DNA from: Burkholderia sp. MS389
Lineage (GTDB): Bacteria; Pseudomonadota; Gammaproteobacteria; Burkholderiales; Burkholderiaceae
Assembly: GCF_016899425.1 (NCBI RefSeq)
Contig: NZ_CP045994.1
Coordinates: 2,790,001 to 2,854,000 of the forward strand
Length of the DNA stretch: 64,000 bases
Direction of reading: 5' to 3'
Position 1 is the first letter of the stretch, and every line of letters starts with the position of its first letter. Of the stretch, positions 52,108 to 61,915 are shown piece after piece. Under the pieces are notes generated by a model. That model searched no databases and was not told where the DNA came from. It worked only from the letters and a program-made list of their open reading frames with translations. A program made the position numbers and the translations under genes.

Positions 52108-52608
52108 TCAGCGCGCGTACCGCGCCGCGTCGATCTTGCCGAGCAGCCACTGCATGCCGGCCAGGTGCTGCTGGTCGTGGCTGCACAGGTAATGGACCAG
52201 CCCGCGCACGGTCAGCGAACCGTAGCCGTCGAATTCGCCGGTACGCTCGAACTGTTCGGGCGTTAGGCGTGACAGCAGCGCCAGCGTCTCGCGCCGTGCG
52301 TCGCGAATCGCCGCGAGCACGTCGGACGCATACGCGTCGTCGTAGCGCCGTTCGATCGCGAGCGCGTCGCCATCGATCGACACGAGCAGCGGGTGGTCTT
52401 CGTCGAGCATGCGACGCAGCCGCACGTGATAGCCGTCGATCTCGATGTCACGCACGTGGCAGAGCTGCCCGAGCGGCGAGAAATGCTCGCTCGGCATGCC
52501 GGCCCAGTCGTCGGGGGTCCAGCGCGCATAGCCGTCGGGCACGGCCGCGAAATGCGCTTCGAGCTGACGGGGAAAATCGGCGAGTGCGTCGAGCGTCGTC
52601 GGATTCAT
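52108..52608 (-). CDS. DinB-superfamily protein
   Basis: 166 residues from the ATG at 52608. The four-helix DinB/YfiT-like pattern is visible: LADFPRQLEAHFAAVPDGYARWTPDDW, then LGQLCHVRDIEIDGYHVRLRRML, and VRGLVHYLCSHDQQHLAGMQWLLGKI. Histidines in LCHVRD and SHDQQH suit the metal triad of DinB-like thiol-dependent enzymes. Reaction unknown. Confidence 0.82.
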   Translation of the reverse strand: MNPTTLDALADFPRQLEAHFAAVPDGYARWTPDDWAGMPSEHFSPLGQLCHVRDIEIDGYHVRLRRMLDEDHPLLVSIDGDALAIERRYDDAYASDVLAAIRDARRETLALLSRLTPEQFERTGEFDGYGSLTVRGLVHYLCSHDQQHLAGMQWLLGKIDAARYAR

Positions 52609-52674
52609 GCGGGAGCCTCCCTGTCGGATGAAGGCGAGCGGCAATCCTGGCACGGGCCTGCCGCCGCCGTTGCG

Positions 52675-53049
52675 TCACTTCACGCTGAAGCCGTACGCGC
52701 CCTGCGGGCGATGCCCGTCGGTCGCGACGGCCACCCACTTCACCGTGTACGCGCCCGTGCCGGGCGCCGCGAGCGGCACCGTCATCCGCTTGCGGTTCGA
52801 CGCGTCGATGCGCGCGCGGCCGTCCGACACAGTCTTGCCGGCGCCATCGACGACGACGATCGAGCTGAATGCCGGCTCCAGCGGCTCGGTGAAGTCGATC
52901 GTGACGGCGGCCGGTGCGGCAGCCAGCGTCGCACCCGCCGCCGGGTCGCTCGTTGCGAGATGCGCGTGCGCGAACGCGGCCGACGAAACGGTCGCGGCCA
53001 CGATGACGGTGGCAACGTGTCGGCCGAACGGGAATGAATCGAAACGCAT
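52675..53049 (-). CDS. copC: CopC-type periplasmic copper-binding protein
   Basis: 124 residues from the ATG at 53049. The signal peptide is cleaved after AFA (residue 27), leaving His as the new N-terminus (HAHLATSDPAAGATLAAAP), the copper-binding His1 of CopC. The rest is the beta-barrel (VTIDFTEPLEPAFSSIVVVDGAGKTVSDG) and ends YTVKWVAVATDGHRPQGAYGFSVK with the second His. The permease partner CopD is not adjacent. Confidence 0.88.
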   Translation of the reverse strand: MRFDSFPFGRHVATVIVAATVSSAAFAHAHLATSDPAAGATLAAAPAAVTIDFTEPLEPAFSSIVVVDGAGKTVSDGRARIDASNRKRMTVPLAAPGTGAYTVKWVAVATDGHRPQGAYGFSVK

Positions 53050-53161
53050 GGACTGTCCGTGAAGAATGAACGGGCGCCTCGCGCGGCGCAGTTCCGGCAG
53101 CTTACCAGCGCAGACGCGTTCATGCCGGTCGGGCGCCGGCGCTTGATAGAATGCGCGCGCT

Positions 53162-53878
53162 ATGGATCTCGAAAGCATTCTCTACACCCAGGGCTTCGGC
53201 TCGCGCCGCCAGTGCCGCGGCCTGATCGAAGCAGGCCGCGTCGCCGTCGCGGGCGCCGTCGCGCCCGACCCGGACGCCACCTTCGATACCGACGGCCTCG
53301 TGTTCACGGTCGACGATACGGCCTGGCCGTTCCACGCACGCGCGTATCTCGCGCTCAACAAGCCGGCCGGCTACGAATGCTCGCGCGATCCGCAGCACCA
53401 TGCGAGCGTGTTCAGCCTGTTGCCCGCGCCGCTCGTCGCGCGCGGCGTGCAGTGCGTCGGCCGGCTCGACCAGGACACGACCGGCCTGTTGCTGTTGTCC
53501 GACGACGGCCAGTTCGTGCACGCGTACACGTCGCCGAAGCGCAAGGTGCCGAAGACCTACGTCGCGACCGTGCGCCACCCGCTCGACGATGCGCAATTGC
53601 ACGCGCTGCGCACCGGCGTGCAACTACATGGCGAGCCGAAGCCGATCGCGGCCGTCGCCGCCGACGCCCGCGCCCCGCACACGCTCGCGCTGACCGTGCT
53701 CGAAGGCAAATACCACCAGGTCAAGCGGATGGTCGCGGCGGCGAGCAACCGCGTCGAATTGCTGCACCGCGAAAGCATCGGCGGGTTCACGCTGCCGGCC
53801 GATCTCGCGCCGGGCGCATGGCGGTGGCTCGACGAAGCCGACCTTTCCATGCTGCGCAATCCCGTCCAAACCCTGTAA
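53162..53878 (+). CDS. rsuA: 16S rRNA pseudouridine synthase (RsuA-type)
   Basis: Isomerises a uridine in small-subunit rRNA, U516 in E. coli RsuA. 238 residues: an N-terminal S4-like RNA-binding domain (MDLESILYTQGFGSRRQCRGLIEAGRVAVAG), catalytic GRLDQDTTGLLLLSDDGQFVHA with the essential Asp near 105, KTYVATV, and LTVLEGKYHQVKRMVAAASNRVE. Length matches the RsuA subfamily. RluE/RluF-like specificity is less likely but not excluded. Confidence 0.9.
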   Translation: MDLESILYTQGFGSRRQCRGLIEAGRVAVAGAVAPDPDATFDTDGLVFTVDDTAWPFHARAYLALNKPAGYECSRDPQHHASVFSLLPAPLVARGVQCVGRLDQDTTGLLLLSDDGQFVHAYTSPKRKVPKTYVATVRHPLDDAQLHALRTGVQLHGEPKPIAAVAADARAPHTLALTVLEGKYHQVKRMVAAASNRVELLHRESIGGFTLPADLAPGAWRWLDEADLSMLRNPVQTL

Positions 53879-53984
53879 GGGAAAATCCGCACGACCGTTC
53901 GGTGCCTGGCGGCCTCTCGGCTGCAGGTTCCCCCGCTATACTGAAATCACAAGCTGCAAGAGCAGTGATGCAGGGGGAGACACC

Positions 53985-54173
53985 ATGAACATCAACCATT
54001 CTTTCGAACTGTCGTCCGTGATGATCGCGTTCGCGGTCATCGGCGTCATCGTGATCGGCGGCCTGCTGGCCGCGATGCATCTGAAGCACAAATATCATCC
54101 GAACCTGATCGGCGCGCTGATCGGTGCGCTGCTGTGCTTCCTGCTGATCGAGGCGTTACCGGCGCTCACCTGA
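53985..54173 (+). CDS. Small hydrophobic membrane protein
   Basis: 62 residues with two membrane segments: VMIAFAVIGVIVIGGLLAAMHL (12-33) and LIGALIGALLCFLLIEALPAL (41-61), joined by KHKYHPN. GGGGAGA eight bases before the ATG supports translation. No family is recognised. Its stop overlaps the end of the convergent epimerase gene by 18 bases. Confidence 0.7.
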   Translation: MNINHSFELSSVMIAFAVIGVIVIGGLLAAMHLKHKYHPNLIGALIGALLCFLLIEALPALT

Positions 54174-55193
54174 CGCACCGCCCGGCGCGAGCGTTTGAAG
54201 GAAATCGTCTACGGTCGGATAGCGCAACGTCACGCACAATTCGGCCTTGAGCCGTGCGTTGGACAGGCGCCGCGACTCGCGCATGAACGACAGCAGCGTC
54301 GGCTCGAGCACGCGCTCCGCGTCCGCGCGGCTGACACGCGGCGGCTTCGGCAGGCCGAGCACCTGCGCGACCCGGTCGAAATACTCTCCCATCCGCAGTT
54401 CGGTATCGTCCGACGCGTGCACGGCGCGCGCCGGCTTGCCGCGCTCGGCCGCACGACGCAGGATCGCCGCGAGATCGTCCGCGTGGATGTGATTCGTGTA
54501 CACGTCGTCGGCCGGCTCGAGCGCCGGCGTACCGCGCTCGAGCCGCGCGACCGGCAGACGGTTCGCCGCATAGATGCCGGGAATGCGCACGATGCGCGCG
54601 GACAGCACGCCGCGCACCGTCGCCGCACGCAGTTGCCGCTCGGCCGACACGCGCCGGAATGCGCGCGGGTTCGCGGGGCGCAGCGGGTGCGTTTCGTCGA
54701 TGCGCGCGCCGCCGCAGTCGCCGTAGACGCCCGTCGTGCTGGCGTAGACCAGCCTCGGCGCGCGAAGACCCTCGGGTACAATACGCGCTGCCCGCACGGA
54801 CGCGCCGGCCTGTCGCGCCGCGCCGCGCAGCGTTCGGAGCCGGCCGACTGCCGATGCCGGCGGTACCGCCGGCCGACGCGCGGGCATGGCCGTTGCGGCG
54901 ATCAGTGCACGCGTGCGCCGGTCGTCGCGGCCGCCGGATGGCGGCGGCGCGAGATGCAGGATCGTGCGGGCAAGGCCCGCGAGGCGGCCGAGCGTCGCCC
55001 GGCGATCGAGGTCGCCGACGATCGGCGTCGCGCCCGCGGCGCGCAGTTCGTCGCGGCGAGCCGGGTGGCTCGTCAGCGCGAGGATGCGCAGGTCGGGGCG
55101 CGCGTCACGCCATTGCGCGACGCAGCGCATGCCGACGTCGCCGCAGCCGACGATCAGTACGCGCGGACGGCGCAGGATTCGTGTCGCGATCAT
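54156..55193 (-). CDS. NAD-dependent epimerase-like protein (YeeZ-type)
   Basis: 345 residues. Rossmann start RVLIVGCGDVGMRCVAQW, then LVYASTTGVYGDCGGARIDE (Ser/Thr and the YGD block of YeeZ-like atypical SDRs) and YTNHIHADDLAAIL near 235. Between about residues 95 and 145 there is a basic, Ala/Arg-rich stretch (AMPARRPAVPPASAVGRLR) where shorter relatives run directly into the STTGVYG strand; this looks like an insertion. Function unknown. It is divergent from the oxidoreductase at 55301. Confidence 0.8.
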   Translation of the reverse strand: MIATRILRRPRVLIVGCGDVGMRCVAQWRDARPDLRILALTSHPARRDELRAAGATPIVGDLDRRATLGRLAGLARTILHLAPPPSGGRDDRRTRALIAATAMPARRPAVPPASAVGRLRTLRGAARQAGASVRAARIVPEGLRAPRLVYASTTGVYGDCGGARIDETHPLRPANPRAFRRVSAERQLRAATVRGVLSARIVRIPGIYAANRLPVARLERGTPALEPADDVYTNHIHADDLAAILRRAAERGKPARAVHASDDTELRMGEYFDRVAQVLGLPKPPRVSRADAERVLEPTLLSFMRESRRLSNARLKAELCVTLRYPTVDDFLQTLAPGGASGERR

Positions 55194-55300
55194 GTTGGTT
55201 GCGAGATCAGTAGCCGCCGTTGCGCGACGCGCAACGGTTTTGCATTGTAGCTGCCGTGCGCGACATGCACGGTCCCCCCATTTTGTTCTAGTTTGGTTCT

Positions 55301-56332
55301 ATGGCATTCAACGTCACTCTCAAGCAAAGCGGCCGGCAATTCCAGGTCGAGTCGGATGAAACCGTGCTGGCGGCCGCGCTGCGCCAGAACGTCCATCTGC
55401 CGTACGGCTGCAAGAACGGCGCGTGCGGCTCCTGCAAGGGCCAGATCGTGTCGGGCCAGATCGAACAGGGCCCGCACGCCGCGTCGGCGCTGTCCAACGA
55501 CGAACGCACGCGCGGCCTCGCGCTGCTGTGCTGCTCGAAGGCGCAATGCGATCTCGAGATCGACGTGCGCGAAATCGCCGGCGTCGACGGCGTGCAGGTG
55601 AAGAAGCTGCCGTGCCGGATCGCCGCGCTCGAACGCAAGGCGGACGACGTGATGGTCGTGAAGCTGCAGTTGCCGGCCAACGAACGCCTGCAGTACCTCG
55701 CGGGCCAGTACGTCGAATTCATCCTGAAGGACGGCTCGCGCCGCAGCTACTCGATGGCGAACGCGCCGCACGAGGAAGGCCCGATCGAGCTGCACATCCG
55801 CCACATGCCGGGCGGCAAGTTCACCGACCACGTATTCGGCGCGATGAAGGAGCGCGACATCCTGCGCTTCGAAGGCCCGCTCGGCACGTTCTTCCTGCGC
55901 GAGGATTCCGACAAGCCGATCGTGCTGCTCGCGTCGGGCACCGGCTTCGCGCCGATCAAGGCGATCATCGAGCACGTGAAGCACTCGGGCATCACGCGTC
56001 CGATGACGCTCTACTGGGGCGCGCGCCGCAAGAAGGACATCTATCTCGCCGAACTCGCCGAGCAGTGGGCGCGCGAGATCCCGAACTTCAAGTACGTGCC
56101 GGTGCTCTCCGAGCCGGACGACGCCGACCGGTGGACGGGCCGCACGGGCTTCGTCCACCGGGCGGTGATCGAGGACCTGCCCGATCTGTCCGGCCACCAG
56201 GTCTATGCGTGCGGCGCGCCGGTGATGGTCGAATCCGCGCAGCGCGACTTCACGCAGCACCACGCGCTGCCGGCCGACGAGTTCTACGCGGACTCGTTCA
56301 CGAGCGCCGCCGACCTCGCGCATCCGGTCTGA
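55301..56332 (+). CDS. Ferredoxin-type NAD(P)H/FAD oxidoreductase (AscD-like)
   Basis: 343 residues in three modules. The N-terminal plant-type 2Fe-2S ferredoxin domain has CKNGACGSC (Cys37, 42, 45) and the fourth Cys in LLCCSKAQC. An FAD domain follows (RRSYSMANAP near 150), then an NAD domain (VLLASGTGFAPIKAIIEH near 210 and YACGAPVMVESA near 305). This is the architecture of CDP-6-deoxy-3,4-glucoseen reductase, the name commonly given in Burkholderia, and of oxygenase reductases. No sugar-pathway gene is adjacent, so the physiological partner is unknown. Confidence 0.88.
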   Translation: MAFNVTLKQSGRQFQVESDETVLAAALRQNVHLPYGCKNGACGSCKGQIVSGQIEQGPHAASALSNDERTRGLALLCCSKAQCDLEIDVREIAGVDGVQVKKLPCRIAALERKADDVMVVKLQLPANERLQYLAGQYVEFILKDGSRRSYSMANAPHEEGPIELHIRHMPGGKFTDHVFGAMKERDILRFEGPLGTFFLREDSDKPIVLLASGTGFAPIKAIIEHVKHSGITRPMTLYWGARRKKDIYLAELAEQWAREIPNFKYVPVLSEPDDADRWTGRTGFVHRAVIEDLPDLSGHQVYACGAPVMVESAQRDFTQHHALPADEFYADSFTSAADLAHPV

Positions 56333-56558
56333 GCGGCGGGCGCGCCCGCGCCCCGCTGCGCGCCGCCGTGTCACATCCGTGGCATCGCGGCGGTTTACAG
56401 TGGGGCGCGGGATGCCTTATGCTTGCGCACATGAACCGCTTCCTGTCCGCTCTCCGACGTCGCCGCTCGCCGCTCCGCCCGGATGCCGCCGGCTCGTCAC
56501 GGACTCGCGCGTAACCCTCCTCCGCTTCACCGGTTACGCACAAGCTGTTCGACCCACC

Positions 56559-56584
56559 AGCCACGGCCTTCCGTGGCTTTTTTA
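56559..56584 (+). terminator. Terminator-like hairpin upstream of the aminotransferase
   Basis: AGCCACGG, CCTT, CCGTGGCT, then TTTTTTA, only 41 bases before the aminotransferase ATG. It either ends the oxidoreductase transcript or attenuates the next gene. Confidence 0.8.
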
Positions 56585-56624
56585 TTGCCCGTTTCCCTTT
56601 CAACGCCCGCTGGAGTCTGCTGCC

Positions 56625-57809
56625 ATGCCCCTGAACGATTATCCGATCGACTCGCTGATGTACATCACGAACCGCCCCGACATCGTGTTTACGCACGGCA
56701 AGGGTTCGTGGCTCTACGATCACACGGGCAAGCGCTATCTGGACTTCATCCAGGGCTGGGCCGTCAACAGCCTCGGCCACTGCAACGACGGCATCGTCGA
56801 AGCGCTGAAGACACAGGCCGACAAGCTGCTGAATCCGTCGCCGGCGTTCTACAACGAGCCGATGGCGAAGCTCGCGGGTCTGCTCACGCAGCACAGCGTG
56901 TTCGACAAGGTGTTCTTCACGAACAGCGGCGCCGAGGCTAATGAAGGCGCGATCAAGCTCGCGCGCAAGTGGGGCCGCAAGTTCAGGAACGGCGCGTACG
57001 AGATCATCACGTTCGACCACAGCTTCCACGGCCGCACGCTCGCGACGATGTCGGCCAGCGGCAAGCCGGGCTGGGACACGATCTACGCGCCGCAGGTGCC
57101 GGGCTTCCCGAAGGCCGAGCTGAACAACATCGAGTCGGTCGAGAAGCTGATCACCGACAAGACCGTCGCCGTGATGCTCGAGCCGATCCAGGGCGAAGGC
57201 GGCGTGATCCCGGCCACGCGTGAATTCATGCAGGCGCTGCGCGCGCTGACGAAGCAGCACAACCTGCTGCTGATCGTCGACGAAGTGCAGAGCGGCTGCG
57301 GCCGCGCGGGCACGCTGTTCGCGTACGAGCTGTCCGGCATCGAGCCGGACGTCATGACGCTCGCGAAGGGCATCGGCGGCGGCGTACCGCTCGGCGCGCT
57401 GCTGTCGAAGGCCGATGTCGCGGTGTTCGAGGCCGGCGACCAGGGCGGCACGTACAACGGCAACCCGCTGATGACGGCGGTCGGCTATTCGGTGATCTCG
57501 CAGCTCGTCGCGCCCGGCTTCCTCGAAGGGGTGCGCGCGCGCAGCGAGTATCTGAAGCGCAAGCTGCTCGAGCTGTCGGAGGAACGCGGCTTCGAGGGCG
57601 AGCGCGGCGAAGGCCTGCTGCGCGCGCTGCTGCTCGGCAAGGACATCGGCCCGCAGATCGTCGAGAAGGCGCGCGACATGCAACCGGACGGCCTGCTGCT
57701 GAACGCCGCACGGCCGAACCTGCTGCGCTTCATGCCCGCGCTGAACGTGACGACCGAGGAAATCGACCAGATGATGGCGATGCTGCGGTCGATCCTCGAC
57801 ACGCTGTAA
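56625..57809 (+). CDS. argD: Acetylornithine aminotransferase-like class III transaminase
   Basis: PLP enzyme of 394 residues from the ATG at 56625. Motifs: YLDFIQGWAVNSLGHCN near 43, FTNSGAEANEGAIKLAR near 100, DHSFHGRT near 130, EPIQGEGGVIPA near 188, VDEVQSGCGRAGT near 220, and LAKGIGGGVPLGALL with the PLP lysine near 248. This set fits ArgD (N-acetylornithine to the semialdehyde) and close omega-transaminases, so the precise substrate is a family call. The open frame upstream of 56625 covers the hairpin and is not coding. Confidence 0.9.
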   Translation: MPLNDYPIDSLMYITNRPDIVFTHGKGSWLYDHTGKRYLDFIQGWAVNSLGHCNDGIVEALKTQADKLLNPSPAFYNEPMAKLAGLLTQHSVFDKVFFTNSGAEANEGAIKLARKWGRKFRNGAYEIITFDHSFHGRTLATMSASGKPGWDTIYAPQVPGFPKAELNNIESVEKLITDKTVAVMLEPIQGEGGVIPATREFMQALRALTKQHNLLLIVDEVQSGCGRAGTLFAYELSGIEPDVMTLAKGIGGGVPLGALLSKADVAVFEAGDQGGTYNGNPLMTAVGYSVISQLVAPGFLEGVRARSEYLKRKLLELSEERGFEGERGEGLLRALLLGKDIGPQIVEKARDMQPDGLLLNAARPNLLRFMPALNVTTEEIDQMMAMLRSILDTL

Positions 57810-57822
57810 GGAGACCGCCGCG

Positions 57823-58278
57823 ATGAATGCCGCCGCCGATGCTGTCGCGATCCGCCCGTTCGAACGCGCCGACACCGATGCCGTGCTCGCGGTATGGCGC
57901 GACGCGTTCCCGCAGTACGACGAGACCGGTGCGCCCCCGCACCGCGATCCGCTGCGATCGATCGAGCTGAAGCTCGCGACGCAGCCGGAACTGTTCTTCG
58001 TCGCGATCAGCGGCGCGCGCGTCGTCGGCACGCTGATGGCCGGTTTCGACGGACATCGCGGCTGGCTCTACTCGTTCGGCGTCGCGAACGACGCGCGCCG
58101 GCTCGGCGTCGGCCGCGCGCTGATCGCGCATGCGGAACGCGCGCTCGCCGCGCGCGGCTGCATGAAGATCAACCTGCAGGTGCTGCCCGGCAACGACGAT
58201 GCATGCCGCTTCTACGCAGCGCTCGGCTATCGCGTCGAGGAACGCATCTCGTTCGGCAAGACGCTGCCGGTCGCGTAA
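57823..58278 (+). CDS. GNAT-family acetyltransferase (YpeA-like)
   Basis: 151 residues: VAIRPFERADTDAVLAVWRDAFPQYDE, a central GTLMAGFDGHRGWLYSFGVANDARRLGVGRALIAHAE with the acetyl-CoA loop R-x2-G-x-G-x-A, and the C-terminal INLQVLPGNDDACRFYAALGYRVEERISFGK. This matches the YpeA subgroup. Substrate unknown. It lies 13 bases after the aminotransferase, so the two are co-transcribed. Confidence 0.92.
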   Translation: MNAAADAVAIRPFERADTDAVLAVWRDAFPQYDETGAPPHRDPLRSIELKLATQPELFFVAISGARVVGTLMAGFDGHRGWLYSFGVANDARRLGVGRALIAHAERALAARGCMKINLQVLPGNDDACRFYAALGYRVEERISFGKTLPVA

Positions 58279-58302
58279 AACCGCCGCCGGCCGCCGCGCG
58301 GC

Positions 58303-58974
58303 TCAGCGCGTGATCGGCCCCGCGCCCGGCAGCGGATTGCCGAGCGCGTCGGTCGGCACGGCCTGCTGTTCGAACGCCGCGAAATACGCGGCCCACTGCG
58401 TGTCGCTCACGCGCACGAGCAGCGCGCCGTCCTGCCACACGTCGTTGTGATCGTTGTGGTCGTCGCCCGCGCGATGCAGGTAGTTCGGACCCGTCGAGCC
58501 CTGGTTCATGTGCGTGTCGTGGATGCCGTTGCCTTGCGCATAGGTGCGGCCGAACACGACGACGTCGAGCCCCTGCGACTGCGCGGCGTTCACGAGCCGC
58601 AGCAGCGACGGGATCGGCTCCGGATGCTCGGTGCCGTCCATCACCGCACTCGCGCGCCACGCGCCCGTGTCGCCCAGGATGTCGCTGCGCAGATAGTCGA
58701 GCGCGGGCAACGCCGTTTGCCCGGTCAGGTCCGTGTAGCCTTCGGCCGCGGCCGCGAGCGTCTGCGTGACCGGATGATGGAAATCGTAGACGAGCTTGTA
58801 GTTCAGCAGGTCGTCCGCGTCGTTGGTACCGACGTTGATCGCGACGTCCCAGTCACCTGCCGGCAGCGCCAGCGTCAGGTGAACGTGATACTGGATCTCG
58901 CTGCCGTGCGGCGAACCCTTCAGCTTCGCGATCGACTTCACCTTCGCCTTCACGAAACCGTAGTCCAGACTCAT
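58303..58974 (-). CDS. DUF2278 (YukJ-like) protein
   Basis: 223 residues: LDYGFVKAKVKSIAKLKGSPHGSEIQYHVHLTLALPAGDWDVAINVGTND, the start pattern of YukJ-type proteins, then DLLNYKLVYDFHHPV and, near 145-170, VFGRTYAQGNGIHDTHMNQGST with conserved His and Asn residues. The C-terminal part (GALLVRVSDTQWAAYFAAFEQQAVPTD) is also typical. Biochemical function is unknown. It is convergent with the GNAT gene. Confidence 0.85.
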   Translation of the reverse strand: MSLDYGFVKAKVKSIAKLKGSPHGSEIQYHVHLTLALPAGDWDVAINVGTNDADDLLNYKLVYDFHHPVTQTLAAAAEGYTDLTGQTALPALDYLRSDILGDTGAWRASAVMDGTEHPEPIPSLLRLVNAAQSQGLDVVVFGRTYAQGNGIHDTHMNQGSTGPNYLHRAGDDHNDHNDVWQDGALLVRVSDTQWAAYFAAFEQQAVPTDALGNPLPGAGPITR

Positions 58975-59125
58975 GCGCGTTCTCCGTGTGCCGATGGGTA
59001 ATCGATGCTACGCGGCCCGTGTGTCGGTTTGCGGGCTGCGGGCGGCCGGCGCGCCAGCCGCATGCACGATCCAATAGTCGAATGGAGTCGCCTTCGTGCG
59101 CACAGTTCGACGCGAATCGCCCCAT

Positions 59126-59163
59126 ACGAAAAAAAGCCGTCACGGTTTCCCGTAACGGCTTTC
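59126..59163 (-). terminator. Terminator of the liv operon
   Basis: On the minus strand AAAGCCGTTACGG, TTTC-type loop, CCGTGACGGCTTTTTTT. It lies about 50 bases beyond the livF stop. Confidence 0.88.
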
Positions 59164-59210
59164 GACAGCCCGGGTGCGACGCGCGCAACCGGACTCGTTC
59201 GTTCGATCGC

Positions 59211-59926
<716 letters not shown>

Positions 59927-59927
<1 letters not shown>

Positions 59928-60703
59928 CAGTGCACCCCTGCGCCGAGATATGCCTCAATCACCTTCGGATTCTTCTGCACGTCCTGCGGCAGACCCTCGG
60001 CGATCACCTTGCCGTAATCGAGCACCGTCATCCGGTTGCACAGCCCCATCACGAGCTTCACGTCGTGCTCGATCAGCAGGATCGTGCGGCCGTCCGAACG
60101 GATCTTGTCGAGCAGGCGCGTGAGTTCGACCTTCTCGGTCGCGTTCATCCCGGCTGCCGGCTCGTCGAGCGCGAGCAGCTTCGGGTCGGTCGCCAATGCA
60201 CGGGCGATTTCCAGCCGGCGCTGGTGACCGTACGACAGGTTGCGCGACGTGTAGTCCGCGTACTGCAGCACGCCGACGTAGTCGAGCAACTCGATCGCGC
60301 GTTCCTTGATCTCGCGCTCTTCCTGACGTTCGGCCGGCGTCTGGAACACCGCGCCGAGCAGCCCGTGCTTGGTGCGCACGTGGCGGCCCACCATCACGTT
60401 CTCGAGCGCCGTCATCCCGCCGAACAGGCGGATGTTCTGGAACGTGCGCGCGATGCCGGCCTTGGCCACCTGGTGCACGGCCGTCGGCGTGTAGTTCGTG
60501 CCGTCCAGCTTGAAGTCGCCGGAGTCCGGCGTGTAAAGGCCCGTGATCACGTTGAAGAACGTGGTCTTGCCGGCGCCGTTCGGGCCGATCAGCCCGTAGA
60601 TCTCGCCTTCCTTGATCTGCAGGCCGACGTCGGACAGCGCCTGCAGCCCGCCGAAGCGCTTGTTCACGCCCGAGACGGACAGTCGGATTTGCTTGTCGCT
60701 CAT
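59927..60703 (-). CDS. livG: Branched-chain amino acid ABC transporter ATPase LivG
   Basis: 258 residues: LSVSGVNKRFGGLQALSDVGLQI, Walker A GPNGAGKTT near 40, GIARTFQNIRLFGGMTALENVMVG (typical of LivG), signature LSYGHQRRLEIARAL, Walker B LLALDEPAAGMN, then TILLIEHDVKLVM with the switch His. It follows livM after 23 bases. Confidence 0.95.
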
Positions 60704-60726
60704 GTGTTTATCCCCTTGTCCGTAGG

Positions 60727-61896
60727 TTACGCGCGCACCGGCTTCTTGCTGTTGCGCTTCGCCAGTTTCGCGATCTTGTCCTCATGCTTCGGCGCGGGCC
60801 ACAGGCCTTCCGAGCGATACAGCATGATGATCACCATCGCGAGGCCGTACAGCGCCTGACGGATCACTTCCGTATCGACGATGTCATGACCGAACAGCGC
60901 ATGCTGCAGCGGGCTCATCGTCGAACGCAGGAATTCCGGGAAGATCGCGAGCAGCACCGCACCCAGGATCACGCCCGGGATGTGGCCCATGCCGCCGAGC
61001 ACCACGCACGCGAGCACGACGATCGATTCCCAGAACGTGAACGACTCGGGCGACACGAAGCCCTGGAACGCGCCGAACATCGAGCCCGACAGGCCGCCGA
61101 ACGACGCGCCCATCGCGAACGCGAGCAGCTTCACGTTACGGGTGTTGATGCCCATTGCCTTCGCGGCGATCTCGTCTTCGCGGATCGCGGCCCACGCGCG
61201 GCCGATACGCGAGTGCTGCAGACGCGTACACACCCAGATCACCAGCAGCGAGCAGAGCACGAACAGGTAGTAGTACATGTACACCGACGGCAGCTGGAAG
61301 CCGAACAGCGTATGCGTCTGCGACAGGTTGAAGCCGCCGACGTGCACCGGATCGATGCCCGTGATCCCCTTCGGGCCGTTGGTGATGTTCACCGGACGGT
61401 CGAGGTTGTTCATGAAGATCCGGACGATTTCACCGAAGCCGAGCGTGACGATCGCCAGGTAGTCGCCGCGCAGGCGCAGCGTTGGCGCGCCGAGCAGGAT
61501 CCCGAAGGTCGCCGCGAGCGCCATCGCGATCGGCACGATCAGCAGGAACGGCACGTGCAGGCCGTTCGGCGCGAGCGCCGCGATCCACTCGAACTGCGAG
61601 GTCAGGTGCGGCGAGCTCAGGAGCGCCGCCGTGTACGCGCCCACCGCGTAGAACGCGATGTAGCCGAGGTCGAGCAGGCCGGCGAAGCCGACCACCACGT
61701 TCAGGCCCAGCGCGAGCATCACGTACAGCATCGCGAAGTCGAGCACGCGGACCCAGTAGTTGCCGCCGGCCGAGCCGATCACGATCGGCGCGGCGATCAC
61801 GAGGACCGCAGTGAGGAGGCCGATGACGACGGTCTTGGCGGTGTTGCGCTCTTCGACGAGCGACGTCGACGATTCGATCGGTTGAATGGATGTCAT
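60727..61896 (-). CDS. livM: Branched-chain amino acid permease LivM
   Basis: 389 residues; about ten membrane segments starting with VIGLLTAVLVIAAPIVIG. LivM signatures: YIAFYAVGAYTAALL near 100, LGAPTLRLRGDYLAIVTLGFGEIVRI near 155, and RAWAAIREDEIAAKAMGINTRNVKLLAFAMGA near 245, followed by GMGHIPGVILGAVLL. The N-terminal 25 residues are polar and the C-terminus is basic. It follows livH after 19 bases. Confidence 0.95.
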   Translation of the reverse strand: MTSIQPIESSTSLVEERNTAKTVVIGLLTAVLVIAAPIVIGSAGGNYWVRVLDFAMLYVMLALGLNVVVGFAGLLDLGYIAFYAVGAYTAALLSSPHLTSQFEWIAALAPNGLHVPFLLIVPIAMALAATFGILLGAPTLRLRGDYLAIVTLGFGEIVRIFMNNLDRPVNITNGPKGITGIDPVHVGGFNLSQTHTLFGFQLPSVYMYYYLFVLCSLLVIWVCTRLQHSRIGRAWAAIREDEIAAKAMGINTRNVKLLAFAMGASFGGLSGSMFGAFQGFVSPESFTFWESIVVLACVVLGGMGHIPGVILGAVLLAIFPEFLRSTMSPLQHALFGHDIVDTEVIRQALYGLAMVIIMLYRSEGLWPAPKHEDKIAKLAKRNSKKPVRA

Positions 61897-61915
61897 GTTG
61901 TTTGCTCCCCTTCCG

